From positions 62,001-126,000 of the forward strand of contig CAXIDF010000013.1 in the NCBI GenBank assembly GCA_964022665.1: 64,000 nucleotides of DNA. The letters are read 5' to 3'. Numbering within the stretch: the first letter of the stretch is position 1; each line of letters starts with the position of its first letter. The notes beneath the pieces were generated by a model that worked only from the letters and a program-made list of their open reading frames with translations, was not told where the DNA came from and made no database searches. Positions 32,778 to 41,432 of this stretch are shown in pieces. The position numbers were made by a program, and so were the translations under genes. This DNA comes from Haliea sp964022665. Lineage in GTDB: Bacteria > Pseudomonadota > Gammaproteobacteria > Pseudomonadales > Halieaceae.

Positions 32778-34655
32778 ATGGTGGACGCGGACAACACGCC
32801 AGCAGTGCCGCAGCCACCCGTTGAGCTCACCCCCGTGGCGGACTTCCTCGCCACAACAATGCCTTTCGACACTCTGGCGTGCAGTGAGCTGGCCCGCCTG
32901 CTACCGACGCTGGCAATCAGCTACCACACCCGCGGCGAGTGCTTTACCGCAGGCTCGGAACCCTGTGGGTTGCGCATACTCCGCAGCGGCGCCGTCGACC
33001 TGCGCGATGCGGACAACACGCTGCTCGACCGCCTGGGCGAGGGCGAGAGCTTTCATATCGGCGGGCTCAATGCAGAACGCGGTCAGGTGCAGGCCCTGGT
33101 CATTGAGGATGCGTTGATCTACTTCCTGCCCGACACCGCCTATCAGTCACTGCGACAGGCACACCGCAACATCGACCGCCATTTCAGCAGCCAGCGCAAC
33201 CGCCGGCTGCGACGGGCTGCGCGTTATCAACCGGCGGCCAATGCGCTGCTGCAAAGTATTCGCGACACCATGAGCACTGACTTGTTCACCGTGCGCAGCA
33301 GTGACACCCTGCAGGCTGTCGCCGAGGCCATGACACAGCGGCGCGTGTCCTCCGCTCTGGTGCTCAGGGACACACAGCTCGAGGGCATCATCACCGATCG
33401 CGATCTACGCGCTCGCGCGCTTACCGCGGCGCTTCCTGCCGACACAGCCATCGCCAGCATCATGACGGCCAACCCGGAGGCCATTGAGGCCGACTGCAGC
33501 CTGTTCGACGCCACCCTGCTCATGACCCGCCGCGGCTACCACCACCTGCCTGTCACCGAGGCTGGGCAGCTCTGCGGCATGCTCACCACATCCGATCTGA
33601 TTCTCGCGCGCCAGAATGATCCCGTGTATCTGGTACAGCATATTTCGCGGCAGGAGAGCCCCGAGGGAATCAAGACCTTGCTGGAAGGCATGCCCGGGCT
33701 GGTGGTGCAGTGGAGCCAGTCCGGCATGCATGCACATCAGGTAAGCCGGGTACTGACGGCTATCTCGGATGCGGTGACCGTGCGCCTCATACAGCTGGCA
33801 GAAGCCGAACTGGGGCCGGCACCTGCGGCCTGGTGCTGGGTGGGCTTCGGCTCGCAGGCGCGCGCCGAGCAGCTGTTCGGGGCCGATCAGGACAACGGCA
33901 TGATCATCTCAGACGAGGCGCGCGATGCTGACGCGGGCTGGTTTGCAGGCCTTGCTCAGCGGGTCTGTGATGGCCTGCAGCTCTGTGGTTACCCGTATTG
34001 CCACGGCGGGGTCATGGCCACCACGGACAGCTGGCGGCAACCGCTGCAGCGCTGGCAGGACACGGTGCGCAATTGGACCGCAACGCCGTCTCCTGCGGCA
34101 GTGATGCGAGTGAGCATCTTCTTTGACCTGCGCGCGATCTATGGCGACGAGCGTTTGTGCGCACAGCTGCAGCAGGTGATGTTGCAGGAGGCCTCGCGCA
34201 ATTCGATCTTCCTTGCGGCACTCGCCGCCAACGCGCTGGAAAGCCGCCCGCCGCTCGGCATGTTCCGGCGCTTCGTGGTCGAGCGCAACGGTGAGCACCG
34301 CGATGCCGTTGACCTGAAGAAACGCGGGGTGCTACCGATCACGGAGATCGTGCGCCTGCACGCACTGGCGAATGGCGTAGTGGCGGTCAATACGGAAGAG
34401 CGCCTGCAGGCGCTGACGCGCGCGAAGAAACTGACCATGAGTGACGCTCGCAACCTGGCCGACGCCCTGCACTGCGTGCAACAGCAGCGGTTGCAACACC
34501 AGTGCCAGCAGATTCTGGCAGGCGAGCCACCGGACAATTTCCTCAAGCCCCACGGACTGCCTACGCTGGCGCGGGAGCAATTGCGCGATGCGTTCACCCT
34601 GATCGACGAGTCGCAGGCGGCCGTGCGCCAGACCTATCGAGCAGGCATGAATTGA
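32778..34655 (+). CDS. cNMP-binding/CBS/DUF294 nucleotidyltransferase-like signalling protein
   Basis: The frame reaches back to 32373 inside the preceding gene; the ATG at 32778 is 2 bases after that gene's stop (625 aa). Domains in order: cyclic-nucleotide-binding fold (about 25-135), two CBS motifs (about 160-280, for example VSSALVLRDTQLEGIITDRDL), DUF294 nucleotidyltransferase domain with GFGSQARAEQLFGADQDN (about 350-375), and DUF294 C-terminal helices. Such proteins sit beside acetate symporters and the DEDDh exonuclease in many gammaproteobacteria. A regulatory role on uptake is inferred. Confidence 0.9.
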   Translation: MVDADNTPAVPQPPVELTPVADFLATTMPFDTLACSELARLLPTLAISYHTRGECFTAGSEPCGLRILRSGAVDLRDADNTLLDRLGEGESFHIGGLNAERGQVQALVIEDALIYFLPDTAYQSLRQAHRNIDRHFSSQRNRRLRRAARYQPAANALLQSIRDTMSTDLFTVRSSDTLQAVAEAMTQRRVSSALVLRDTQLEGIITDRDLRARALTAALPADTAIASIMTANPEAIEADCSLFDATLLMTRRGYHHLPVTEAGQLCGMLTTSDLILARQNDPVYLVQHISRQESPEGIKTLLEGMPGLVVQWSQSGMHAHQVSRVLTAISDAVTVRLIQLAEAELGPAPAAWCWVGFGSQARAEQLFGADQDNGMIISDEARDADAGWFAGLAQRVCDGLQLCGYPYCHGGVMATTDSWRQPLQRWQDTVRNWTATPSPAAVMRVSIFFDLRAIYGDERLCAQLQQVMLQEASRNSIFLAALAANALESRPPLGMFRRFVVERNGEHRDAVDLKKRGVLPITEIVRLHALANGVVAVNTEERLQALTRAKKLTMSDARNLADALHCVQQQRLQHQCQQILAGEPPDNFLKPHGLPTLAREQLRDAFTLIDESQAAVRQTYRAGMN

Positions 34656-35320
34656 TGTGGCTGGCTCTGCGCCGCGCGCGCTGCAAGAGGCGCGCGGCGG
34701 GAACACCGTTGGCAGCCTGCTGGAGCCACGCTTCACCCAGAGGGGGCGCCATCTGCGCCGAGGTGCCTTTTCTGGTCTGCGATGGGGAGATGTCCTCTCT
34801 GGACCCGGCCACAGGTACCCTGCTCAGCCTTGGTTGGGTCGCCATTGCGGGGGGCGCCATCCAGCTGGGCAGCGCCCGGCACTACCTGATTAGCGGCGCG
34901 CAGGCAGTTGGGCAAAGTGCCACCATTCATCATATACACGACCGGGAACTGGCGCGGGGGCTGCCCGCAGAGGAGGTGATGACGGCATTCCTGCAGGAAG
35001 CGGCCGGTAAGGTGCTGGTGTTTCACCACGCCGCACTGGATATCGCCTTCCTCAACCGCTGTTGTGAGCAGCTGTATGGCGCGCCCCTGCTGCTGCCAAC
35101 CCTCGACACGTTGCGCCTGGAACAGCGACAGCGAGAGCGCCGGGGCCAGGCCTGCGCACAAGGCGCACTCACGCTAGCCGCCTGTCGAGAACGCTACGGT
35201 TTGCCCGCACATGCGGCACACAACGCACTGCTGGACGCCATCGCCACCGGCGAACTGCTTCTGGCACAGATTGCACACCGCGGTAAACACACGGATGTGC
35301 ACCTGCGCGACCTGCGCTAG
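34655..35320 (+). CDS. DEDDh 3'-5' exonuclease (DnaQ-like)
   Basis: The ATG at 34655 overlaps the previous stop (TGATG), giving 221 aa. DEDDh motifs are visible: ExoI VCDGEMSSLD (D43, E45), ExoII HHAALDIAFLNR and ExoIII HNALLDAIATGEL. It resembles DNA polymerase III epsilon-like exonucleases of about 200-250 aa, but the operon with an acetate symporter and DUF294 protein is the recurring context. Its substrate in that setting is unknown. It ends 9 bases from the convergent acs stop. Confidence 0.88.
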   Translation: MWLALRRARCKRRAAGTPLAACWSHASPRGGAICAEVPFLVCDGEMSSLDPATGTLLSLGWVAIAGGAIQLGSARHYLISGAQAVGQSATIHHIHDRELARGLPAEEVMTAFLQEAAGKVLVFHHAALDIAFLNRCCEQLYGAPLLLPTLDTLRLEQRQRERRGQACAQGALTLAACRERYGLPAHAAHNALLDAIATGELLLAQIAHRGKHTDVHLRDLR

Positions 35321-35329
35321 CAACACCCG

Positions 35330-37270
35330 TCAACTGACCGGGTGCGCGCGATTCGCCACCAGGTGATCAACCACCGAGGGATCGGCCAGCGTGCTGGTAT
35401 CGCCGAGATTGGCCACTTCGTTCTCGGCAATCTTGCGCAGAATACGCCGCATGATCTTGCCGGAGCGTGTCTTGGGAAGGCCTGGCGCCCACTGGATGAC
35501 ATCGGGCTTGGCAATCGCGCCGATCTCACTGGCACACAATTGCACCAGCTCCTTGCGCAGCGCCTCGCTGGGTTCAACGCCGTCCATGGGCGTAACAAAG
35601 CAGTAAATGCCCTGCCCCTTGATATCGTGCGGGTAGCCAACCACAGCCGCCTCCGCGATATCCTCATGCAGGACCAGTGCGCTTTCCACCTCGGCGGTTC
35701 CCATGCGGTGGCCAGACACGTTGAGCACATCGTCCACGCGACCAGTAATCCAGTAGTAACCGTCCGCATCCCGCGTGGCGCCATCACCCGTAAAGTAATA
35801 ACCCGGATAGTTGCTGAAGTAGGTGTCCACCATGCGCTGGTGATCACCGTAGATCGTGCGGATCTGGCTTGGCCAGGATGCCTTGATGACCAGGTACCCC
35901 GCGCCGGCGCCCTCGATTTCGCTGCCGTCCTCATTGAGTAGCGCAAGCTGCACGCCGAAGAACGGCATGCTCGCGGAGCCGGGCTTCAGGTCCGTGGCCC
36001 CGGGCAGGGGCGTAATCATCTGCGCGCCGGTTTCCGTTTGCCACCAGGTATCGACGATGGGGCAGCGGGAGTCACCCACCACGCGGTAATACCACTCCCA
36101 GGCTTCCGGGTTGATCGGCTCACCCACCGAGCCCAGCAGCCGGAGGCTCGCCCGGGAACTGCGTTTCACCGGCGCATCGCCATGGGCATGCAAGGAGCGG
36201 ATGGCGGTCGGTGCCGTGTAGAAGGTATTGACCTGGTGTTTGTCGATCACCTCCCAACACCGTCCCGAATCGGGCCAGGTGGGCACACCTTCAAACATCA
36301 GGGTGGTAGCACCATTGGCCAGCGGGCCGTAGAGAATATAGGTATGACCGGTGACCCAGCCAACGTCAGCAGTGCACCAGAACACCTCGCCTTCGCGGTA
36401 GTCGAAGGTATATTTGAACGTCATTGCCGCCTGCAGCAGGTAACCGCCGGTGGTGTGCAACACCCCTTTGGGCTTGCCGGTTGAGCCCGATGTATAGAGG
36501 ATGAACAGCGGGTCCTCCGCATCCATGCTCTCCGGTTCGCAGGTACTTGCCGCCGCCGTGGTCGCGTCAACGTAACAGACGTCCCTGCCCTCCTGCCACG
36601 CTATGTCTGCACCTGTGACCCGCGCCACGATGCAGGTGTGCACATTGGGACAGGACTCCAGGGCGGCATCCACATTGCTCTTCAGGGCGATCGTCTTGCC
36701 GCCCCGACGGCCCTCGTCGGCGGTGATGACCGTCTGGCAGTCGGCATCCTGTATGCGGTCGACAATGGCGGTGGGTGAGAAACCACCAAACACCACCGAG
36801 TGGATAGCGCCAATTCGCGTGCAGGCCAGCATGGCGTAGGCCGCCTCGGGCACCATAGGCATGTAGATGCACACCCGGTCGCCCTTGCCGACGCCGCGCG
36901 CGCGCAGCACATTGGCCAACCTGCAGACCTGCTCGTGCAGTTCACGATAGGTGATGTGCTGGCTTTGCGCCGGGTCATCGCCCTCCCAGAGCAGGGCTGT
37001 CTGATCGGCGCGGGTGGCCAGGTGACGGTCAATGCAGTTGACGCTCACGTTCAGGCGCCCACCGGCGAACCAGCTGGCGCGCCCTTGGTGAAAGTCGTAG
37101 TCGACTACCGTCTGCCAGGGCTGGTCCCACTGCAGGAACTCGGTGGCCTGCTCGCCCCAGAAACCCGCCGGGTCTTCCACCGAGTGCTGGTACATCTGGC
37201 GATAACGCTCGGGCGTGATGTGCGCATCGCGGAAATTTTCAGGAATTTTGTGCAGGGGGAAATTGGACAT
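35330..37270 (-). CDS. acs: Acetyl-CoA synthetase
   Basis: Acs activates acetate to acetyl-CoA. The ATG at 37270 (MSNFPLHKIPENFRDAHI) is preceded by GGAAGGAATAAC; the frame to 37306 has no such site. The 646-aa protein has LFILYTSGSTGKPKGVLHTTGGYL, TWWQTETG, YFTGDGATRDADGYYWITGR and the catalytic, acetylation-prone Lys in PKTRSGKIMRR. It lies tail to tail with the acetate-uptake operon. Confidence 0.97.
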   Translation of the reverse strand: MSNFPLHKIPENFRDAHITPERYRQMYQHSVEDPAGFWGEQATEFLQWDQPWQTVVDYDFHQGRASWFAGGRLNVSVNCIDRHLATRADQTALLWEGDDPAQSQHITYRELHEQVCRLANVLRARGVGKGDRVCIYMPMVPEAAYAMLACTRIGAIHSVVFGGFSPTAIVDRIQDADCQTVITADEGRRGGKTIALKSNVDAALESCPNVHTCIVARVTGADIAWQEGRDVCYVDATTAAASTCEPESMDAEDPLFILYTSGSTGKPKGVLHTTGGYLLQAAMTFKYTFDYREGEVFWCTADVGWVTGHTYILYGPLANGATTLMFEGVPTWPDSGRCWEVIDKHQVNTFYTAPTAIRSLHAHGDAPVKRSSRASLRLLGSVGEPINPEAWEWYYRVVGDSRCPIVDTWWQTETGAQMITPLPGATDLKPGSASMPFFGVQLALLNEDGSEIEGAGAGYLVIKASWPSQIRTIYGDHQRMVDTYFSNYPGYYFTGDGATRDADGYYWITGRVDDVLNVSGHRMGTAEVESALVLHEDIAEAAVVGYPHDIKGQGIYCFVTPMDGVEPSEALRKELVQLCASEIGAIAKPDVIQWAPGLPKTRSGKIMRRILRKIAENEVANLGDTSTLADPSVVDHLVANRAHPVS

Positions 37271-37301
37271 GTTATTCCTTCCGCCGGTGACTTTGCACCA
37301 G

Positions 37302-37342
37302 ATCATACTGCGTTAACAGGGCGGCGCAACTCGACCAAGGTC
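37302..37342 (-). promoter_or_regulatory. acs promoter with GACCAAGGTC dyad
   Basis: A -10 candidate TATGAT is at 37302-37307 (minus strand) and GACC-NN-GGTC is at 37333-37342, 25 bases upstream. The same dyad lies 27 bases before the -10 of the DUF4212 operon. A common LuxR-type response regulator such as CrbR/ErdR would fit the known control of acs and acetate symporters in Vibrio and Pseudomonas. Confidence 0.5.
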
Positions 37343-37355
37343 TAAGCCCGAAGGT

Positions 37356-38189
37356 TCAGCCCAGCCAGGTCCAGCGCTCCGCCGGAGCATCGCTGCGCGC
37401 ACGCCCTTCCGATGCCAGTTTGATCAGGTGGGCCGACAGGGAGAGCTTCGCCCACTCATGACGGGCAGCGTCAACATCGTCGTACACCACTTTGACCAGC
37501 GCATCGAGATCGCCCTCGCCGAGCGCGGACAGGCCTGCAATCACTTTGCGCTCCCGCGCCAGGCGATGCTCCACCAGGCCGGCGACTTCCCGTACAGGGG
37601 TGTGAATGAGCTCGCCGTGGCCCGGAGCAATGCTTTGCAGTGGATAGTCCAGCAACAGTCGCAGCGACTCGATATACGCCTTCATGTCGCCACCGGGAGG
37701 CACGATCACCACGGTAGAGCCGCTCATGATGTGGTCACCGGCAAACAGCATGCCGTCGTCTTCCAGCAGGAAACAGTAGTGATTGCTGACATGCCCCGGC
37801 GTGTGCAGCGCTCGCAGGGTAAACTCGGGGGCTTGCAGCACCCAGTCGTGGTCGAGCAGTGTTGTGGGCGCGAAAGTATCGTCCTGAAAGCGATCATCCG
37901 CCGGTAGCGCGCCAATCACCTCGGCGCCGGTGGCAGCGGCTACAGCCTGCCAGGCAGGTGAGTGATCGGGATGGGTGTGCGTGCAGATGATCCAGCGTAT
38001 GCGGCCCTCACCCGCCGCGAGAATCGCCTCGATATGTTCCGGAATGTCCGGGCCGGGGTCCACCACCGCCACCTGCTCGGTGCCGAGCAGATAGGTGTTG
38101 GTGCCGGGGCCGGTCATCATGCCCGGATTCGGCGCCACCAGGCGGCGCACGCGATCATTCAGGCGAAAAGGGACTCCGTGTTCGAACAT
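37356..38189 (-). CDS. MBL-fold metallohydrolase (LACTB2-like)
   Basis: The 277-aa protein carries the metal-binding motif THTHPDHSPA and later HTPGHVSNHYCFLLED and AGDHIMSGST, all the ligands of the metallo-beta-lactamase fold. The C-terminal helical part (LIKLASEGRA) is the LACTB2-type winged extension. It ends just left of the acs promoter and lies 3 bases after fabV. Substrate unknown; RNA or thioester hydrolysis are possibilities in the family. Confidence 0.85.
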   Translation of the reverse strand: MFEHGVPFRLNDRVRRLVAPNPGMMTGPGTNTYLLGTEQVAVVDPGPDIPEHIEAILAAGEGRIRWIICTHTHPDHSPAWQAVAAATGAEVIGALPADDRFQDDTFAPTTLLDHDWVLQAPEFTLRALHTPGHVSNHYCFLLEDDGMLFAGDHIMSGSTVVIVPPGGDMKAYIESLRLLLDYPLQSIAPGHGELIHTPVREVAGLVEHRLARERKVIAGLSALGEGDLDALVKVVYDDVDAARHEWAKLSLSAHLIKLASEGRARSDAPAERWTWLG

Positions 38190-38192
38190 GGC

Positions 38193-39383
38193 CTACACCA
38201 TATTCCGGATGGGGACGAGCGGGTTCACGTCTGCGTCGTAATCCACCCCATCCACCTCGAAACCAAACAACTGCAAAAACTCGCGCCGATACCCCTGGAA
38301 GTCAGACAGCTCGTGCAGGTTGTCGGTATCGATCTGCTGCCAGAGCGCGGCGACTTCCGACTGCACGGCGGGGTCGAGCTCCTTGCCATCGGCACGCAGG
38401 CGACCCATCTCATCCAGCGCAGGTGAGGGATTATAGAGCGCATTGCGGAACAGGCCATCAACCTGCTCGATACAGCCCTCGTGTATACCCCGTGCTTTCA
38501 TCACCTTGAACAGAATGGCCAGGTAGATTGGCATTGCCGGAATGGCCGCGCTGGCCTGCGTGACCACAGCTTTCAATACAGAGACGCGCGCATCTCCGCC
38601 GTGAGCGGAAAGGCGCTCGCGAATGCCTTCCACGCGTCGGTCCAAATCCTGTTTCGCCGCGCCAATGGTACCGTGCCAGTAAATGTCCCAGGTCATCTTC
38701 TCGCCGATGTAGGTGTAAGCGGTGGTCTTAGCGCCGTCCGCGAGCACGCCCGCCGCATCCAGCGCCTCCATCCACATCTGCCAGTCTTCCCCGCCCATCA
38801 CCGCCACGGTGTTATCGATTTCCTCCTGCGTCGCAGGTTCAAGGTGAAAGTCCTGCACCTCTTGCTTGTCGGTGTTCACGCCCTTCTGCACGGTGGGCTT
38901 GCCGATGGGCTTCAGAGTGGAGTTGTGCACCACTCCGGTGACCGGGTGCTGCCGGCGCGGGGAGGCGAGGCTATAGACAACCAGATCAACCTGGCCCATA
39001 TCCTCACGGATGGTGGCGATCGCCTTCTGCTTGACCTCATCACTGAAGGCATCGCCATTGATGCTCTTCGCATACAGACCCTCGGCCTCCGCGGCGGCAT
39101 GAAACGCAGCGCTGTTGTACCAGCCGGCGGTCCCCGGTTTGCTCTCGGTGCCCTCTTTCTCAAAGAAAACGCCCAGCGTTGCGGCACCGGCACCAAATGC
39201 AGCGGTGATACGGGAGGCCAGCCCGTAACCGGTCGAGGCACCAATCACCAGCACACGCTTGGGACCATTGGCCAGCGGGCCCTGTTGCTGCACATAGTCA
39301 ATCTGGTTGCGGACATTGGTGGCGCAGCCTACCGGGTGAGTCGTGGTGCAGAGGAAACCGCGCACGCGGGGTTTTATGATCAT
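38193..39383 (-). CDS. fabV: Trans-2-enoyl-CoA/ACP reductase FabV
   Basis: This 396-aa enzyme shows family signatures of FabV: MIIKPRVRGFLCTTTHPVGC, LVIGASTGYGLASRI (NADH loop), FFEKEGTESKPGTAGWYN, LVVYSLASPRR and the catalytic Tyr-x8-Lys of YWHGTIGAAK. It reduces the enoyl double bond in fatty acid synthesis and is often triclosan resistant. The length is typical (about 400 aa). It is followed by the MBL hydrolase gene. Confidence 0.96.
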   Translation of the reverse strand: MIIKPRVRGFLCTTTHPVGCATNVRNQIDYVQQQGPLANGPKRVLVIGASTGYGLASRITAAFGAGAATLGVFFEKEGTESKPGTAGWYNSAAFHAAAEAEGLYAKSINGDAFSDEVKQKAIATIREDMGQVDLVVYSLASPRRQHPVTGVVHNSTLKPIGKPTVQKGVNTDKQEVQDFHLEPATQEEIDNTVAVMGGEDWQMWMEALDAAGVLADGAKTTAYTYIGEKMTWDIYWHGTIGAAKQDLDRRVEGIRERLSAHGGDARVSVLKAVVTQASAAIPAMPIYLAILFKVMKARGIHEGCIEQVDGLFRNALYNPSPALDEMGRLRADGKELDPAVQSEVAALWQQIDTDNLHELSDFQGYRREFLQLFGFEVDGVDYDADVNPLVPIRNMV

Positions 39384-39479
39384 GATCGGTTGTTTCCCTG
39401 ATTCTGTTCAGTCGAGTTCGCCCCTGCGGGCGTAGCATCGAGTGTATCACAGGCCCCACCACCTCAAAGACGCGTTCGC

Positions 39480-39530
39480 CTGTCACAGACCGGTCACCGA
39501 ACTGTTACCTCAGTGCCATCACGGCGTCAC
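39480..39530 (+). promoter_or_regulatory. Pho-box-like array of five 11-bp units
   Basis: CTGTCAC (39480), CGGTCAC (39491), CTGTTAC (39502), GTGCCAT (39513) and GCGTCAC (39524) occur at exact 11-base spacing, the geometry of PhoB-binding CTGTCAT-N4 direct repeats. The array lies about 55-105 bases before the ATG at 39585. A -10-like GATACT is at 39552-39557. The fabV start is on the other side at 39383. Confidence 0.6.
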
Positions 39531-39584
39531 AAAGTCCTCGCACCATGCAGCGATACTTCACTGGCGAACCAAATGGAGAACACG

Positions 39585-41432
39585 ATGCGTCGACTCAACC
39601 CCTGGCTGCTGGCCACCTGCCTGACTTTTCCTGTCGTACTGGCTGGCTGCGATGGCGACGGTGGCCGCGACGGTCTCGATGGCGCTGACGGGAGCCCGGG
39701 TGAGCAGGGAGCGCCGGGGGAAAACGCCACCAACAGCCGCATCGCACTGAGTTTTCTGGGCCGCTATGAAACCGGAGAGTTCGGTGAGAGCGCCGCGGAA
39801 ATTGTCGATTATGACCCGGCAACACGCCAGGCCTTCGTGGTTAACGCGCAGTCCGGCAGGGTGGACATCCTGGACATCAGCGCACCCGATATGCCCGTGC
39901 TGGCGGGCACACTGAACGTGGCTGCCGATATCGCCAGCGCCGTGCCTGCGCTGGCTGGCGCAGAAGCGCTGGGTGCGGCCAATAGTGTAGCGGTTGCCGG
40001 GAATCTGCTGGCCGTGGCCGTTGAAGCCGACACCAAACAGGACAACGGCTACGTCGCCCTGTACCAGACAGACGGCACATTCCTTTCCGCCACCGAAGCC
40101 GGCGCACTTCCCGACATGCTGGCGTTCACCCCGGACGGCAACACGCTGCTGGTCGCCAACGAAGGCGAGCCCAATGGAGACTACAGTGTCGACCCTGAAG
40201 GCAGCATCACCCTGGTCGATCTCACTGGCGGGGCTGGCAATCCCGTGAGCCGCACGCTGCGTTTCACCGACTTCAATACCGGTGGCAGCAAGACATTGGG
40301 GGCCGATGTCCGCATTTCCGCCAAGAGCGCGAGCATTGCACAGGACATCGAACCCGAATTCATCACCGTATCAGCGGACGGCAGCACGGCCTGGGTCGCC
40401 CTGCAGGAAAACAATGCTCTGGCCGTTGTCGACGTGGCAGCAGGCGAAATCAGCGCTGTCATCGGCCTGGGTTACAAGGACCATGGCTTGACCGGCAATG
40501 GCCTGGACGCCAGCAACCGTGACGGTGGCACCAACATTCGCGAGTGGCCACTGCGCGGAACCTACATGCCGGACAGCCTGAAGAGCTACACCGTCAACGG
40601 TACCACGTATGTGGTCAGTGCCAACGAGGGCGATGGCCGTGAATACCTCACCGATGCGGCCAGCGAAGCCGAATGCAGCGCGCAGGGCGGCTTCGACTAC
40701 GACGACGGCGATTGCTTCCACTATCTGGACGAGATACGCGTCGGCGATATCCTGGATAGCGGCGCGACCATCGAACTGGCCAACCTGGAGCGCTTTGCAC
40801 CGGACCTCGACACCCTGACCGACAACGCCAACCTCGGTCGTATCAAGGTTATCACCAACCTCGGCGTGCGTGACTGCCCCGCCGGTAGCCTTGAGGCGAG
40901 CGGACAGCCCACCGCTGGCTGCGTGTACGAACAACTCTACAGCTTCGGCGCGCGCTCCTTCAGCATCTGGGACAGCCGCAACGGCGCACTGGTATTCGAC
41001 AGCGGCGCCGACTTCGAAACTGTCACCGCGCAGCGCCTGACTGAGGGCTTCAACGCCAGCAACGACGACAATACCGGCGATGATCGCTCCGACGACAAGG
41101 GCCCGGAGCCAGAAGCCCTGGAGATCGCCCGCATCGACGGCAAGTTCTATGCGTTTGTCGGGCTCGAGCGTGTGGGTGGCATCATGGTCTACGACATCAG
41201 CAACCCGGAGAGCGCGGAGTTTGTGCAATACATCAACACGCGAGACTTCAGCCAGGACATAGACAGCCTGGTTGATAGCGGCAACTTCTCTGCGGTGGGT
41301 GACCTGGGCCCCGAATCCATTCGTTTCGTGCCGGCCGAGCAAAGTCCGAATGGCGAGGCGCTGTTGATTGTCGGTAACGAGGTGAGCGGCACGACCGCCC
41401 TGTTTGCAGTCAGCCTGGTGCGCGGGGAGTGA
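39585..41432 (+). CDS. Choice-of-anchor I family lipoprotein with collagen-like N-terminus
   Basis: The ATG at 39585 is preceded by TGGAGAA and gives MRRLNPWLLATCLTFPVVLA followed by GC, a lipoprotein signal with C22. The longer frame to 39513 lacks this. Residues 24-47 are eight Gly-X-Y triplets (GDGGRDGLDGADGSPGEQ...). The rest is a seven-bladed-propeller-like choice-of-anchor I domain (ANEGEPNGDYSVDPEGSI, ANEGDGREYL, KGPEPEALEI). Such proteins are often annotated as alkaline phosphatases, and the upstream Pho-box-like array is consistent with phosphate control. Its 3' end overlaps the convergent gene by 23 bases. Confidence 0.85.
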   Translation: MRRLNPWLLATCLTFPVVLAGCDGDGGRDGLDGADGSPGEQGAPGENATNSRIALSFLGRYETGEFGESAAEIVDYDPATRQAFVVNAQSGRVDILDISAPDMPVLAGTLNVAADIASAVPALAGAEALGAANSVAVAGNLLAVAVEADTKQDNGYVALYQTDGTFLSATEAGALPDMLAFTPDGNTLLVANEGEPNGDYSVDPEGSITLVDLTGGAGNPVSRTLRFTDFNTGGSKTLGADVRISAKSASIAQDIEPEFITVSADGSTAWVALQENNALAVVDVAAGEISAVIGLGYKDHGLTGNGLDASNRDGGTNIREWPLRGTYMPDSLKSYTVNGTTYVVSANEGDGREYLTDAASEAECSAQGGFDYDDGDCFHYLDEIRVGDILDSGATIELANLERFAPDLDTLTDNANLGRIKVITNLGVRDCPAGSLEASGQPTAGCVYEQLYSFGARSFSIWDSRNGALVFDSGADFETVTAQRLTEGFNASNDDNTGDDRSDDKGPEPEALEIARIDGKFYAFVGLERVGGIMVYDISNPESAEFVQYINTRDFSQDIDSLVDSGNFSAVGDLGPESIRFVPAEQSPNGEALLIVGNEVSGTTALFAVSLVRGE

